Assembly: GCA_964035545.1 (NCBI GenBank)
Contig: OZ037767.1
Coordinates: 10,656,207 to 10,716,206, forward strand
Direction: 5' to 3'
DNA: 60,000 nt
Origin: Bugula neritina
Taxonomy: Eukaryota > Bryozoa > Gymnolaemata > Cheilostomatida > Bugulidae
Shown: one piece after another, positions 12,382 through 24,768 of the stretch
How positions within the stretch are numbered: the stretch's first letter is position 1
Layout of the letters: each line of letters opens with the position of its first letter
Translations under genes and position numbers: made by a program
The notes under the pieces: generated by a model
What the model was told of the DNA's origin: nothing
Databases searched by the model: none
Seen by the model: the letters and a program-made list of their open reading frames with translations, nothing else

Positions 12382-13252
12382 CTAGTTGTCAATTACTAAA
12401 TACTATTTGTTAGTTGCCAGTTACCAGCTGCTAGTTGCTAGTTATTAGTTGTCAGTTGCCAGTTGCTAGTTTCTAGTTGTTAGTTGTTAGTTGCCAGTTG
12501 CCAGCTACTAGTTGCCAGCTACTAGTTGCCAGCTACTAGTTGTTAGTTACCAGTTGCTGGTTGCCAGTTGCTAGTTGCTAGTTACTAGTGGTCAGTTGCC
12601 AGCTACTAGTTGCTAGTTACTAGTTGCTGGTTGTCAGTTACTAGTTGTTAGTTGCCAGCTACTAGTTGCTAGTTACTAGTTGCTGGTTGTCAGTTACTAG
12701 TTGTTAGTTGCCAGCTACTAGTTGCTAGTTACTAGTTGTTAGTTACCAGTTGCTGGTTGCCAGTTACTAGTTGTCAGTTGTCAGTTGCCAGCTACTAGTT
12801 GCTAGTTACTAGTTGCTGGTTGTCAGTTACTAGGTGTTAGTTGCCAGCTACTAGTTGCTAGTTACTAGTTGTTAGTTACCAGTTGCTGGTTGCCAGTTAC
12901 TAGTTGTCAGTTGCCAGTTGCCAGCTACCAGTTGCTAGTTACTAGTTACCAGTTGCTGGTTGCCAGTTGCTAGTTGTCAGTTGTCAGTTGCCAGCTACTA
13001 GTTGCTAGTTACTAGTGGTCAGTTGCCAGCTACTAGTTGCTAGTTACTAGTTGCTGATTGCCAGTTACTAGATGTTAGTTACTAGTTACCAGTTGCTGGT
13101 TGCCAGTTACTAGTTGTCAGTTGCCAGCTACTAGTTGCTAGTTACTAGTTACCAGTTGTTAGTTGCCAGTTACTAGTTGTTAGTTGCCAGTTGCTAGGTG
13201 TTAGTTGCCAGTTGCTGGTTGTTAGTTGCCAGCTGCTGGTTGGTAGCTAGCC
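12382..13252. repeat. 7-bp satellite array with 56-bp higher-order unit
   Basis: About 870 bp are built almost wholly from 7-bp words of the form (C/T)(T/C)AGTT(G/A), such as CTAGTTG, CCAGTTG and TTAGTTA. Part of it is organised into a 56-bp unit of eight words: near-identical copies start at 12599 and 12655, and a third begins at 12711. Other parts are shuffled. No promoter or frame is associated with it. Confidence 0.9.
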
Positions 13253-13711
13253 TATTTGGCTCATGTGATGCGGCCACCAAACATATTTAGCTGTCATCAA
13301 TTTAAGTGAGTGCATAGTGGCTGTTACCAATTGTTTGACAACCTTTGACAAAACTGCTATGTGCATAATTACACTAAAATGCAAAAGGAAGTAATTTCAA
13401 AATAGGTACAAAGGCTAAGGAGCATAGAAAGTAGAATGAATTTATAACTGTTGAAAAGTAAAAACCTGCTGCATGTGTCCGTATTACCACAACTTCTAAT
13501 TATGATTAAGAATCTCTCACATAAGTAATAGAAAAAAAGTGGACACTCTGAAAAAGCAGTATGATTGTAGAAAAACTGACCAATAATATTACATAAACAA
13601 TGCGTTCAATGACTTACCACTGTAACTGCAATCACATACAGTCAACTAGGCAAAACATACAGGTTACTCCAGGAGTGCCCATAGTTCAGCAATGGTATAA
13701 TTTGGAACGTA

Positions 13712-14054
13712 GCCTAGGGCCACACGGCGCGTATTTTCGCATGCGAAAATTGAAATCACAAGTAGCAAAGGTGTCCACTGTGCGCGTTGAGAAAACCTTC
13801 GCACTTGTCGCTCTGCATTTTCAACGCAAGTGCGAATCGTCTCTGTCGTCGTCACCTAATTGGCTGGTAGCTATTCAGCGAGCCCAATTTCTTTATTTAG
13901 TGCTATATTCCAGTAAATTGCGTTTTATTGAAAGCGAGTGCGATTTAAAAATGAAAGCTTTATTTATCACGCATCACTGACGCTACAGTGGACACCTTTG
14001 CTACTCGTGATTTTAATTTTCGCATGCGAAAATACGCACAGTGTGGCCCTAGGC
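13712..14054. mobile_element. 343-bp foldback element (MITE)
   Basis: The ends are long inverted repeats. The left starts GCCTAGGGCCACAC and continues TATTTTCGCATGCGAAAAT and AGCAAAGGTGTCCACTGT; the reverse complement of the right end has the same three blocks in order. The core has no transposase. Flanks are GTA on the left and TTA on the right, possibly a decayed 3-bp TWA duplication of PIF/Harbinger type. That class assignment is weak. Confidence 0.75.
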
Positions 14055-14290
14055 TTAGTCTCTATACATACTATGTCTACACTCTATACTCTACAGTCTA
14101 CACTATATTCTTTCTACTCTATGTTATACATTCTACACTATACATTCTATACTCTATATACCCTACAGTCTACACTTTACACTCTTTACCCTAAACTACA
14201 CTCTATACTCCATACTATAATATACGCTATATATTCAATGCTATACACTCCACCCTCTACATTCTATAATCTACACTATGCACTATAAGC
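14055..14290 (+). repeat. Pyrimidine-rich low-complexity repeat
   Basis: A degenerate CTACACTCTATA-type repeat directly abuts the right end of the foldback element. The local open frames are by-products of the repeat and are not genes. Confidence 0.7.
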
Positions 14291-14743
14291 CTAAACACTT
14301 GAATTATATTGTAAACAGTTAAGTATATGCTACACTGTGATAGTGTAATAGTGTAGCATATACAAGTATACGTATAGCGTGTATTCTACGGCATAGCACA
14401 TATATACTTTGCTGCTACAGTGTAGCATATAATATTACAGAGTAGTGTACAAGGTGTGCATGTACTAAATTTTTGGTTATTATTTCCATGAAAACTAGGA
14501 AAATGACACTTATTTGTGTTGCAATGTTGGTTAACTTTTTATTATGATTGCATAGGGTATTGCATTTCAAATTTATAAAGTATACCATCATACTGCAGCA
14601 TTTTGTGGTGCTAGAAGGTACTACTATTAATTACCAGTTTATAACTATGTTTTTATTTCTAAACATATTACTCAAGATCATCAGACTTAGTTCATTACAC
14701 AAAATATTTACAAAGCTCCTAAAATCCTTCAAAGCGCTATCAA

Positions 14744-14820
14744 AAACTCATGCAAGTTTATAGTCGCCATTCCTGTAAGAAAACCACTGATAGAAGGGTT
14801 TTATTTAAATTGGGCTAACG
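14744..14820 (-). mobile_element. SINE tail fragment
   Basis: It carries only the 3' part of the SINE: ACTCATGCAAGTTTATAGTC, a CCTGTAAGAAAACC-like block and an AGGGTTTT-like block. It lies immediately beside the complete copy at 14833-15045 in the same orientation and has no tRNA head. Confidence 0.65.
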
Positions 14821-14832
14821 AATTATTCAGAT

Positions 14833-15045
14833 AAACTCACGAAAGTTTATAGTCACTATCCCTGTGAGAAACCCCTGATAGAAAGGGTTTTTGTTAAAGC
14901 GGGCTAAGGACTTATTTAAATGAGGCACAGGAGCAATTATGACTGGATGCTCTTCCTAAAATCACCAATGGCCTTTGTCGGGTTCAAACCCACGACTTTG
15001 TGCTTACTAGGCAAGCGCTCTAACCCCTAGACCACAGCTGCTCCC
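14833..15045 (-). mobile_element. tRNA-derived SINE, copy B
   Basis: On the minus strand it reads head GAGCAGCTGTGGTCTAGGGG, B box GGGTTTGAACCCGAC and GGCCATTGGTGAT, then the shared tail ending in TATAAACTT. Its layout is identical to copy A. Confidence 0.85.
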
Positions 15046-15299
15046 TCCTTCAATGTGCTATGACTCGAATTAATATACTATTGCTATCAGTTAGAAAACA
15101 ATAAAATATATTTGGATTTGCAATGAGCCTATACTGTACAACAAATATGTGTAGCAAATAAAACTAAAGATGAAATACTCATCTGAAACAGAAATTGTTC
15201 GAAAAAATTTATGTATCAAATATGTTTTTGTTCCCCTGATTGCTTTATGAAAGTTGGAAATAGTTCAAACAGTGCAAATAAATTGTAAACTGTATAGCC

Positions 15300-15417
15300 T
15301 ACATTAAAATGTAATAAAGTAGATATAGTATACTAGATGCAGCATATAATACAATTGACATAAAGTGCGTGTTGTGTGTATACATATACATGTACATATA
15401 CATAGTCATATGCATAT

Positions 15418-15497
<80 letters not shown>

Positions 15498-15626
15498 ACA
15501 CACACGCACACGCACACACACACACACACGCACGCACACACACACACACATGCGCACACACGCGCACACACACACACGCACACACGCGCACACACGCGCA
15601 CGCTCTCACACACAGACCAGTGCGTG

Positions 15627-15664
<38 letters not shown>

Positions 15665-17095
15665 CGTATGCATATCACTATGTTTATGTACATGTATATG
15701 TATACACACAACACACACCTCAAGTCAATTGTAGGGGTAACGGGGGGGGGGGGCACAATGGGCCGAATTTTGAATTTGTTGATCTCATTCGTCTGTTTTT
15801 CAAGGTACTAGTTTAATAATCTTTAGTCTAAATGCTCCACCAGTTGTCTATTATAGTTTGTTGTTTCTCTCTCATTCACAACCTTCAGAATAACAAAATT
15901 TTCATGACGAAAAAATCGGCCCATTGTGCCCCGGTACCGGGTACAATGGGCTACTGGGTGGAACACAGCCAACATATTAAAACTTTGCTGATTTGGTTGC
16001 ATATGATCTTTATTTATTTAGTATACACAAGTAAATAAAAATACTCTTTCAGATCTACAGCATAAATCATGTTTTAGCTGTACAGTTTGTGCCACCACAG
16101 GTAGCAGGGGGAGACAAAATTAAACAGTGCACACCACTCATTTCTACAGTGCCATTATCATTACTTTTTAAAACTAAAAATGTCTCTGATATTTCTACTT
16201 CACAGAAACTTTCATCAAAAAAAACTTTAGTAATATGTGCTACAAAACTCCAGGTGGAATTTTTCCTATGAATTGTAGCTAAGGTGGCTGAGGTTTGTGG
16301 CTGGAGTGTGGAAGTGGGGGGGGGGGGGTGGGAGAAATGAGCAAATCACAATTTATTTTAGTCAAATAGATGAACATTTCCTCAATTATATAATGTATAA
16401 TGAATACCATGACTATCCATTAGTAGCAACATCAGAGTGTTTGGTATGATGTGTAAGAAGGCAAAGCTATAACCTCACCAGATTTATATATCGGAGCAGC
16501 TTAACCTTGTAGTTTGGTACTCTTACCATGATGTCTTTGATATTTTACACAAAGGAGGTCGAAAATGGCTATATCTATAGATTTTACAAACATTTCAACT
16601 ATCTTTTTTGAGCAAACAAACTAATAACAGTGATCAGGGTGCAATGTTCAGGTGGCCCATTGTGCCTCAATAAGTGTGGCCCAAGTTGAAAATAAATGTG
16701 GCTCAAGGAAAATTTATTTTAGAACTTGCTATTATACTAGTTAAGCAATGTAGAGACAACCAATGGCAACAATATCAGTAAAAACTAGGCTTGTTAACTT
16801 TGAGTGTAAAAAGTTATAAAGCTTTATTGACACCTTAGAAAATTTACAAAAAGTAGGTAAAAACAGTTTTTGACTCGCCTCTTCAACATGTATGCTCCGC
16901 AAGTGTTGAAACTACAATGACTGAATAATTATATCATTACCTTTTTATTAAAAAAAATCACTACTCTAAGTCAAAAAGTTTGCTCACAATTTAGCCAGCT
17001 TTTTGCACCACTATGACCATTGTGCGCCCCACCCATTACCCTATTATATGCTGCATCTAGTATATTATATCTATATAACAGTATTACATTTTAAC
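15300..17095. mobile_element. 1.8-kb inverted-repeat element interrupted by a MITE
   Basis: The ends are inverted copies. On the left TTAAAATGTAATA, ATACTAGATGCAGCATATAA and GGGGCACAATGGGCC occur in order; the reverse complement of 17020-17095 has TTAAAATGTAATA, ATACTAGATGCAGCATATAA and GGGGCGCACAATGG. The left arm is split by a 380-bp insertion (15352-15731). The interior (about 15.75-17.02 kb) repeats the CCCATTGTGCC(C/T) word near 15.93 and 16.65 kb and has G runs at 15.74 and 16.31 kb. No transposase motif is seen, so it appears non-autonomous. Confidence 0.7.
15352..15731. mobile_element. 380-bp palindromic MITE with (CA)n core, inserted at TA
   Basis: It begins CAATTGAC and ends GTCAATTG, with TA on both sides (15350-15351 and 15732-15733). 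The arms stay complementary for about 75 bp (GTGTTGTGTGTATACATATA on the left and its complement on the right). The core is a long (CA)n tract, 15421-15600, with CG interruptions, flanked by TATG repeats. Proteins predicted from it are microsatellite artefacts. The TA duplication points to a Tc1/mariner-type mover. Confidence 0.75.
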
Positions 17096-19965
17096 GTGTG
17101 TGCGAGTGTGCTTGTATGCTTGGATGTATGTATATATGCATATATGTTTGGTTGTATGTTTGGTCATATGTTTGCATGGTTCTATACCAACAAATACTCA
17201 TATATACATGTTATAAATTCATTTAATGTATCATATCATACTCTATTCAACTCCAGGTGTGAAACATTACAATATAGGTTGCAACTATTGGCCACATGAT
17301 GGAATATAACATGCTAATAAGTATTATAGTTAGATATCATAGAAGCTTTTCAAAATACGCATATAAACAAATGAACTTTTCCTTTTGCCTAACTGCACCT
17401 ATACACCTATACAGTGCAATAAAAAACTTAGAACTGTAAATTTAATGAAATTATGGTTTATAATAGTAATTTGTGGATTTATTATATGAAATCTTTTACC
17501 ATTAAAAATATAGATTAATGTAGCATTTATCTGATTAATAATATCTTATTACAAGATAATTCAAATTACAAGAAAAAAACAATAAAATAATGGAATTAGA
17601 CCTAATCTATGAAGAATAATAGATTTGCAGTATCATTAAAGATGCTCAGGAAAAAATATTAGAACTAATAAGTAAGCCCAATAACAACACAAAATACATA
17701 ATAAAGGTATCATAATTATGGCAATAAAAATGTCTCAATGCTATACAGATAATGATATAATAAAGATCACAAATTAAGCTAATCTGTAATAATGATAGAA
17801 AATGCTGAAGTAATACAAATAACACAATATTATAATCCTGTTTTGATGGCATTCTCCTTTGAATATGAGGAAATGTGACTAATTAATTTCTAGAGATATA
17901 ATGCCAATTCATGCAACGAACTCATATTAGCAGTCCTAATGGCTATAAATCACATTTTTTTTATTCAAATAACAAAGCAATACTTTATTTCAACACATTT
18001 AATTTCCTTTTATACTGTAGATCTGAAATCCTATTGTACACTGTTTATAAATAACTCTAATAGCAAATAATGAAATATATTGTACAACAATGATTTAGCT
18101 ATATTTTCTCAAAATATCATTTTTTGTGAAGTTTTAGTTGATTTTATTATAATAATAGGCTTATCTTCGCCTCCAACCTTGGCATGATTAGATATGGAAA
18201 TCTGCTCTACATCTCTTTTTTGCAGAAAATCAGCTTTTATCTAAAGTTCTTCCAGCTGTCATTGATTCACCCAATTAAGTTGCTAATGTTTAGTAGTTTT
18301 TTCTAGAACTGCTGTAGATGTCATACCTACTGTGATTTCACCTAGCAAATACAATCATAATAAAATATACATATAATGCATTCTATAATGTCAATTATAC
18401 TCTATTGATTATGATTTATTTCCTGACAAGTGAATAAGAATAAATGCCATTATAGTTTATATGCACACAAAAAGTTGAATTTAGGAAAAATCATAACAGG
18501 AAAAGGTTTTTCTCACAGATTCTAGAGCTTAACGTTAAGCATGATTACACATTAAATACTGAATATTAAATATTTGGTTTCTTTTGGATAATAAACAACA
18601 GGTACTATAAATGTAATAAATTAACTAACAGACTGTTTATACTTTATAAGCATATAACATTATGTTACATTAGGTTGTAAGATCTCAAATATATTAGCTT
18701 ATAGATATATAACAATAGTTTACCTTTTGCTCAGGACTTTGACTATAGTTGCATAGATAAGGTAAAACATGACCAGCTGTAGCTAGTTAAAAAAGGTGTT
18801 GTTCAAAACCTAAAAATAACATGTCAAGCTATTTTAAGCACCTCCTTTAGGTGCTGTGGTTAGATAGCAGTCAATATGAAAACATTTCATTCAATAAAAC
18901 CTATATTATGTTAAAGCAAAGTTTCATATATGACATCACAAAAAGTTTTACAGTTACATCCTTTATTTCTTCTCAGAATTACCAGGCTTATTTATAGTGT
19001 TCAGCTTCCATTTAATAAATATTTCAATAAACAGCAGAAAATTACAGATGACACATTTTTAGGAATAAAATTTGGATTACAAGCCATAAATTCTTGGCAC
19101 TGTTGAGCTTCCCCTACTACCTGAAGCTAAATAATTCAGGAGATATGGCTGCGTCAACGTAATATTTCCAACATCACAACTGTAACAATTATAAAAAGTG
19201 CGGCAAGATTGCAAGTGATCTCAAATAGAGTCTAAACACCGGGTGATCAGTTTTGATGCATTATATATTTATCCTTAAACGTCTGATGCAATGCCAAAAT
19301 AACAAAATTTCAATGCCATTTCGTTTCGTCAATATGCAGTTAGAGTTTGACGTTGGGCTGTAACCAATCAAAATTAAGCACATTGTTTTCTACAGTGACA
19401 TGTACATTTTTCGATAATATTTACCAATTGGTAGTAACACTTTTCTCTTAGAACATAATATAAATGTTATTGACTAGATAAAAGCAATTTAAAGAAGAAA
19501 AATCTGTTCTTACTATATATCCCTAATAAATTTGGGCAAACTAATTTGAAAAGAGTAAATATTTAAAACTGTCTGTTTATCTTTTAGGTTTATGGTTTTC
19601 AGGTTTTTATAACTATAAACGAAAGCTAGATTTTTAAGCTAGGTTTAGTTTAAACAAGCCTAATAAGTATTTGTTAATCTTTTGAAGCTATGGAATTTCA
19701 TAAACCAACAACGGCAACTAAAATAAACTAGCAGAAAAAATATTTAAGTTTTAGGACGATATCAATTGATTGGATCTAAATTTCCAATAAGGTGAGATAG
19801 ATTTTACCCAATAGCAAACTTTGAGCACATTTCTCTATCCAATAGCAACACTACTACATTTTTTGAATCAAGTAGTGCTTGATCCTGGATAAAATGTCTA
19901 ACGTATGAATATTCAGCCTGAATGTTTTCAAACATGGCTGACATATCTGACGTTCGGTCATATTG

Positions 19966-20020
19966 TGTCGGGCTTTAATAGCTAGCTAGGCCTTGGGTTC
20001 GAATCCCAGAGAGGGGAATA
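19966..20020 (+). repeat. tRNA T-arm-like fragment
   Basis: GTGTCGGGCTTTAATAGCTA is followed by a B-box-like TTGGGTTCGAATCCCAGAG. Only the 3' half of a tRNA-like fold is visible. Confidence 0.35.
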
Positions 20021-23000
20021 TTTTACATCGTGCTGTTGAATGTTGCAGTTAGTTTACTTGGGCAATGAATTTTAGTGACTCTCTACGAGAATAAAATAAA
20101 CTATTGATGTATAGGCCAGATCAGAAGAAGAACGTAGCCTGTGTACCATTGTATTTTATATTGCAGTTGGTATATTGCAAGCACTTGACAATTTTTAAAA
20201 CAATTGATTTATTTTGTTCACCAAACATCCTACCATCAGACGAGAAATGTCATACAAGGTCAAAAGGCTGTAATAGCTATTTAATTCATAGCAAGTTGAT
20301 TCTTAAGACTTTTAGGTAGCGACTTGCTTTGGAAATATTTTATTAAAGTTTCTTGTAGATACATGTAGATAGGATTTATTCCATGATTCAGATAAATTCT
20401 GCTAAAATTAGCTGTGGAAGCTTTTACGTTTCCTTTTTTCTATCTAAAAACCAAATAAACCAAGAAACCGGCGAACAGAGTTTATTGCCTCATATAGTAT
20501 ATATAGTTGAAACAAAGTTCATTATTAGTAAAAGAATAGCATTGAAATCATTATGCATATCCTGAATGAAAATTTAAGCATTCAGAACAGCAAAAACCGC
20601 AAATTTATTACAAGTCATTTTGTCATAAGCTTTGGCCTAACCACATGTGACAATTACTAGCGTTCACTAATGCATCTTTTGCAGCACCATCTTTACTCAA
20701 TAGTAATAGTCTAATGGTAAAACTACTATTGCCTTATAGCATATAATCTGGTATTAGTGCTTAAGAGCAATGATTCAACTTTTCTTCCAAATTATTGTAT
20801 TCTTTAATAAACCATGAGACAATACATCAGCCAGTGTGACCACCCAGTACATGGCTGTTATCTATGCAGCTCCTTTTCATGAATGTTTGGCAATTATAAC
20901 AAGAAACACTATTCTTTTTTCTCAGCATCATAAATTTTACACAAAATGGTAATAATTCAGCAAATAGCACAGAGAACTATATTTAGGATAGATGCCAACA
21001 CGGTTGATGTAGAATATTCTAAACAAATCTACCCGTTCCACCTTCATTAGCATTTTTATGGTCTTTGAAGGCTTATAGTATAAGTGTTTGGAATAATTAT
21101 TCTAAAAATTGTAAAATAGACTTCACCTGATAAATATAGATATTATACCAAACTAGCATGTATACTCAATGAACACACATATCTTTAGTTTTAAAACATA
21201 CTATAAAAGAGTTTAAAGAGAAATCAATATAAGATAGTCATTTGTTTTTACAATAGTCTTTGTGTAGATATCTTTTAATCAATATATATTGCTAAAGGTA
21301 ATGTCTTCAAAAATGTTGTTGGCGAAAAAAAATCTCAATTGTTTTGTCTAAAAGAGGTGCTAACTTGTCTTAAGAGAACGCTGCCTAGCTGAAGGAACTT
21401 AGAGATGCTGTACCAGTTAAAGAGTTTTTGCAGCACAGGAAATAATGAAGCGTTGTGTACCATATGGGAAACTTGCTAGAATATTTTACATAAAGTATCT
21501 CTTTTGAAAGCACACTGAAGGTAGCTCCACAAATTGGAACTTGTGGAGAAAACAAGGAGCTGACTTATTCACTTATTCACGAGATTTTATAAAATTATTT
21601 TAACAAATGTGACAAGAAAGTACCCATTTTAAAGCGAGTGCATCTGCCTGTTGTGATTGCTGTAGCTTATCTCTATGCATAAGAACCTCATTTTAACAAA
21701 GCATGAATCACAAATTGCCAGCACTTGGTAGCAATAATATGAATAAACAGCAAAATACAACACAGCAAATTATAATACTGCTTAAAAATGAAGCTTGTAT
21801 GATGAAAGATTTGAAGCTACACTTTTTACATATGCATGATTTAACAAAACACTATTTTAGAAAAAATATTACTGTAAAGTGAAATTTTGTTATACAATAA
21901 CTCAATATTGTAAAAAGTGTTCACTCAACCAATAGGTTTTATTTGTAAAGATTGCACTGCTTGTGTATGCGTAATGACAATAACAATGGAACAGACTAAA
22001 TCACTAGACCGAAACATCTGTATACGAAGAAAAGATGGTCCCTCATTATGCAAGCATAGCTTTGCGCATTATGTATGACGTTTTGTCACGTCACCAACAG
22101 GGCACTTTAGTGACGTTTTTAGAAGTTTCCAGGCCTTGCACCACTTATAAATTTTATTGCAAGTAACATGCATTGCATTAACATGTCTTAATTCAACCAG
22201 AATCACAAAAACATAAATAAATAAGTAAAAACCGTAAGTGACCTAAAGCTTAAAAAGAAATAAGTTGACAGTAGGCTGGTATAAACTACAAACTAAAATT
22301 TGAAATACGATGCAATTTAGTAGACCAAACTATTATTATAGGAAGCTGAATACTATATAGCCTAAATTGCTGCATTATAGAATTATTAAAGAGCACGGAG
22401 CCAGAAAATCTATAATACACAATTCATTTTAGCATAGCTTACTAGAAATTACCGTCTAACAACTTTAGATTTCGAATTGTTTGAGAAATTATTAATTGAA
22501 ATTTTTAATTTGAAATACAAGTGCTTTTCACTTTAAAATTAAAGTACTTCCAAGTCTTTGCCAGTTTATGGCATAAAGAGTTACAAATAAAGAACTGATG
22601 AAATAAACAAATAAACTAATTTTATTTTCAGCTGCTTTCAGCAGCTAATGAACTATTTGAATTAAAGCAGCTGTCCTTTTCAACCAATCACAAGCTCACA
22701 TGGCTGCTAATAATCAAATCATTTTGCACCATACCAAACAGAGTCTTTTCCTTTCAGTCTTTTGTGTTTACAAAGAAACTTAAACTACGAAAACATATTA
22801 CATAACATAAAGTTTTTAATGCAAGCTGATTAGTTTGGTTTTACTTGAGAAGTTTATATGCAGTGCTTGGTGAGAATTTCAATATCCGACATGGGAGCGC
22901 TAAAAGCTGTGGTAGCCGACACTTGGCTTTGTGCAGCTATTTTACCGCGATATGTCAAGGTGGTCATCAAAGAGTAGTAAATACTCCTTTTATACTTTAT

Positions 23001-23322
23001 GTATTAAGCATCAAGCGAAGTAAGCGCCATTGCCCAGCCCTTCATCATATCTGGAAGCCTAGATGTCTCTCATGGTAGTATATCTATACTATGTGTACCT
23101 CTTATAGTTAAAGCAATAGTGGTAAAGTGAGTTCAACTCGCAAAAGGTTCAACAAGTGTGAGGAAAATAACCAAATGTCTAGAACAAGATATAGACTAAA
23201 AGTTTTAACTTGAGGTGAGAGCCAATGCTCAATTCACCATTGTGGCTAGTTGTCCTAAATCTGTCATAGCCAGTGTATTATTGGACATAATATCTTGATT
23301 AGCAATGGCATAAGGGGGGTAG

Positions 23323-23460
23323 GTGCAGTAAAGAAAAAATTGAGAAAAGCCTGTGTTTCTGATGGAAAATGCATCAAAGGAAATTATGTTCAAGAATTTT
23401 AAACCAAAATCTATGAAGAAAGTTAAAGAATTTAAGATATTAAAATTTCTCCACTGCTAT
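23323..23460. mobile_element. MITE family M, copy 1
   Basis: It begins GTGCAGTAAAGAAAAAATTG and its end, reverse complemented, begins ATAGCAGTGGAGAAATTTTA. The internal block AAGCCTGTGTTTC recurs inverted at 31.4 kb. Related copies are at 31.30, 48.18 and 49.92 kb. Confidence 0.65.
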
Positions 23461-24496
23461 AACCTTTAACTATATGTATGGCCAGCTTAAAGTTATTAAG
23501 AAGTAGGAATACAAAAAAGTAAACCATTTTATTATAATATTAAAATGCAGGGGCTGTTTGAAAATTCTTTTCTGTTGCTCTTAACTGCTCTGAACTTTTA
23601 GTAGAATCACCCATTCATTAGCTAATATAGTGAAGAAACCCAAATCTTTTGTCAACTTTCTTCAATATTGAATAGTATCTGCCAGCTTCAACAACTTTCA
23701 ACTTGAGCAATCATACACTACACTTTAAAAAAGTAATACTCAATTGCATGTCTTAACATATTCTTTAAATCGGATAAAATAATTTTCTATATTCTTTATA
23801 TCTCTATTTATATTTTAATGTTTTTAAAAGTTTTCATGCTAATGGCAGTCAAACTTACTACTTTTTAGAATAATGCCACTTTTAAATGACTAGTTTTTTA
23901 TCAGGAATCTTCAACTCATAAATATAACTTAGACAATTATTCACTAAATTACAACTGGCTTTGAAATGTACTGAAAAAAGTATCTTGAAAAAGCTGCTGT
24001 AATATTTTGTCAATATAACTTAAAGTTTGCTAAATTTATTAAGTTCCTTTTCTCAAATGGTATTAAAATTAATAAGACAAATTAATTAAAAATCAAAAAC
24101 TGCAGTTGAATATTGGAGAAATTATTCAAGTTCAGATATATTATTGATATTCTCAAAGTTTTTATAATGAATGTTTATAGACTCCTTAAAAACTATTTTA
24201 GCTGACTGTATAGTCATTTAAATTAGCCATTCATTTGGTGATCATTTTTATTTAGTGATTCAGACTAAGTTGAATGGCTAACTCTTTTTCTAGAAAATTA
24301 CGTAGTTGTAGCAATTTTAAAAGATACATAACCTATGAAATACTTGACCAAATCTTAGATATAAAAGTTTAAGTAGCAAAGTAAAAGTATAGAAACCATC
24401 TCTGCACCAAATTGTTGCAGTAATGCAATAATTACTACACGCTAATATTAAAGTTTTGTTGATGTCAGAGTCTGTCAAATTTTGCTTAACAAGTCA

Positions 24497-24503
24497 TGAC
24501 TCA
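24497..24503. promoter_or_regulatory. AP-1-type site TGACTCA
   Basis: A perfect TGACTCA lies 175 bp upstream of the TATA box of MGYLA gene 3. A CCAAT motif is at 24583-24587. A 7-mer can occur by chance, so this is only suggestive. Confidence 0.3.
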
Positions 24504-24677
24504 ACTGATTTCAAATGCGCTGCAACACTACGACACATCTCTCTGGAACTATCGCTTGGAAAATATTACTTTTACAAATAGACCAATCAGCAGTCACCTC
24601 AGACAACAGACATTAATAATTGGATATTAATTGCTCTCTTTCGGGAAGTTTAATGCTATTATAACTTTTTTCTCCCA

Positions 24678-24685
24678 TATATAAG
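24678..24685 (+). promoter_or_regulatory. TATA box of MGYLA gene 3
   Basis: TATATAAG, identical to the octamer of gene 1, lies 91 bp upstream of the ATG at 24769. Confidence 0.5.
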
Positions 24686-24768
24686 GAGCCAAAATTGTAA
24701 AATATTCATCATACAGCGACTGCTAGGTCTAGAAGTTAGTTAAACACACATCAACTTGAAAAATTACC

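Larger units (their letters stand above)
13253..24480. other. Intergenic stretch rich in mobile-element remains
   Basis: No convincing gene was seen. It contains a foldback element (13.71-14.05 kb), CTACACTCTATA-type low-complexity DNA (14.06-14.29), GTGTAGCATATA repeats (14.32-14.45), SINE copies (14.74-15.05), a nested pair of inverted-repeat elements (15.30-17.10), a tRNA T-arm-like fragment near 20.0 kb and one inverted-repeat element at 23.32 kb. From 17.1 to 23.3 kb I see no clear structure. Confidence 0.55.

Noticed and set aside
13600-14290. Open frames of 60-126 codons around 13.6-14.3 kb
   Set aside because: They overlap the foldback element and the CTACACTCTATA repeat; the apparent similarity between frames is due to the inverted arms.
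15299-15816. Several overlapping open frames on both strands rich in TH or CV dipeptides
   Set aside because: They are translations of the (CA)n core and TATG repeats of a palindromic element; no start context, splice sites or domain.
15745-17020. Transposase gene inside the 1.8-kb inverted-repeat element
   Set aside because: Only short open frames without catalytic motifs; treated as non-autonomous.
22845-23078. 77-codon open frame near 22.9 kb
   Set aside because: No ATG at its beginning, no recognisable domain and no supporting splice signals.
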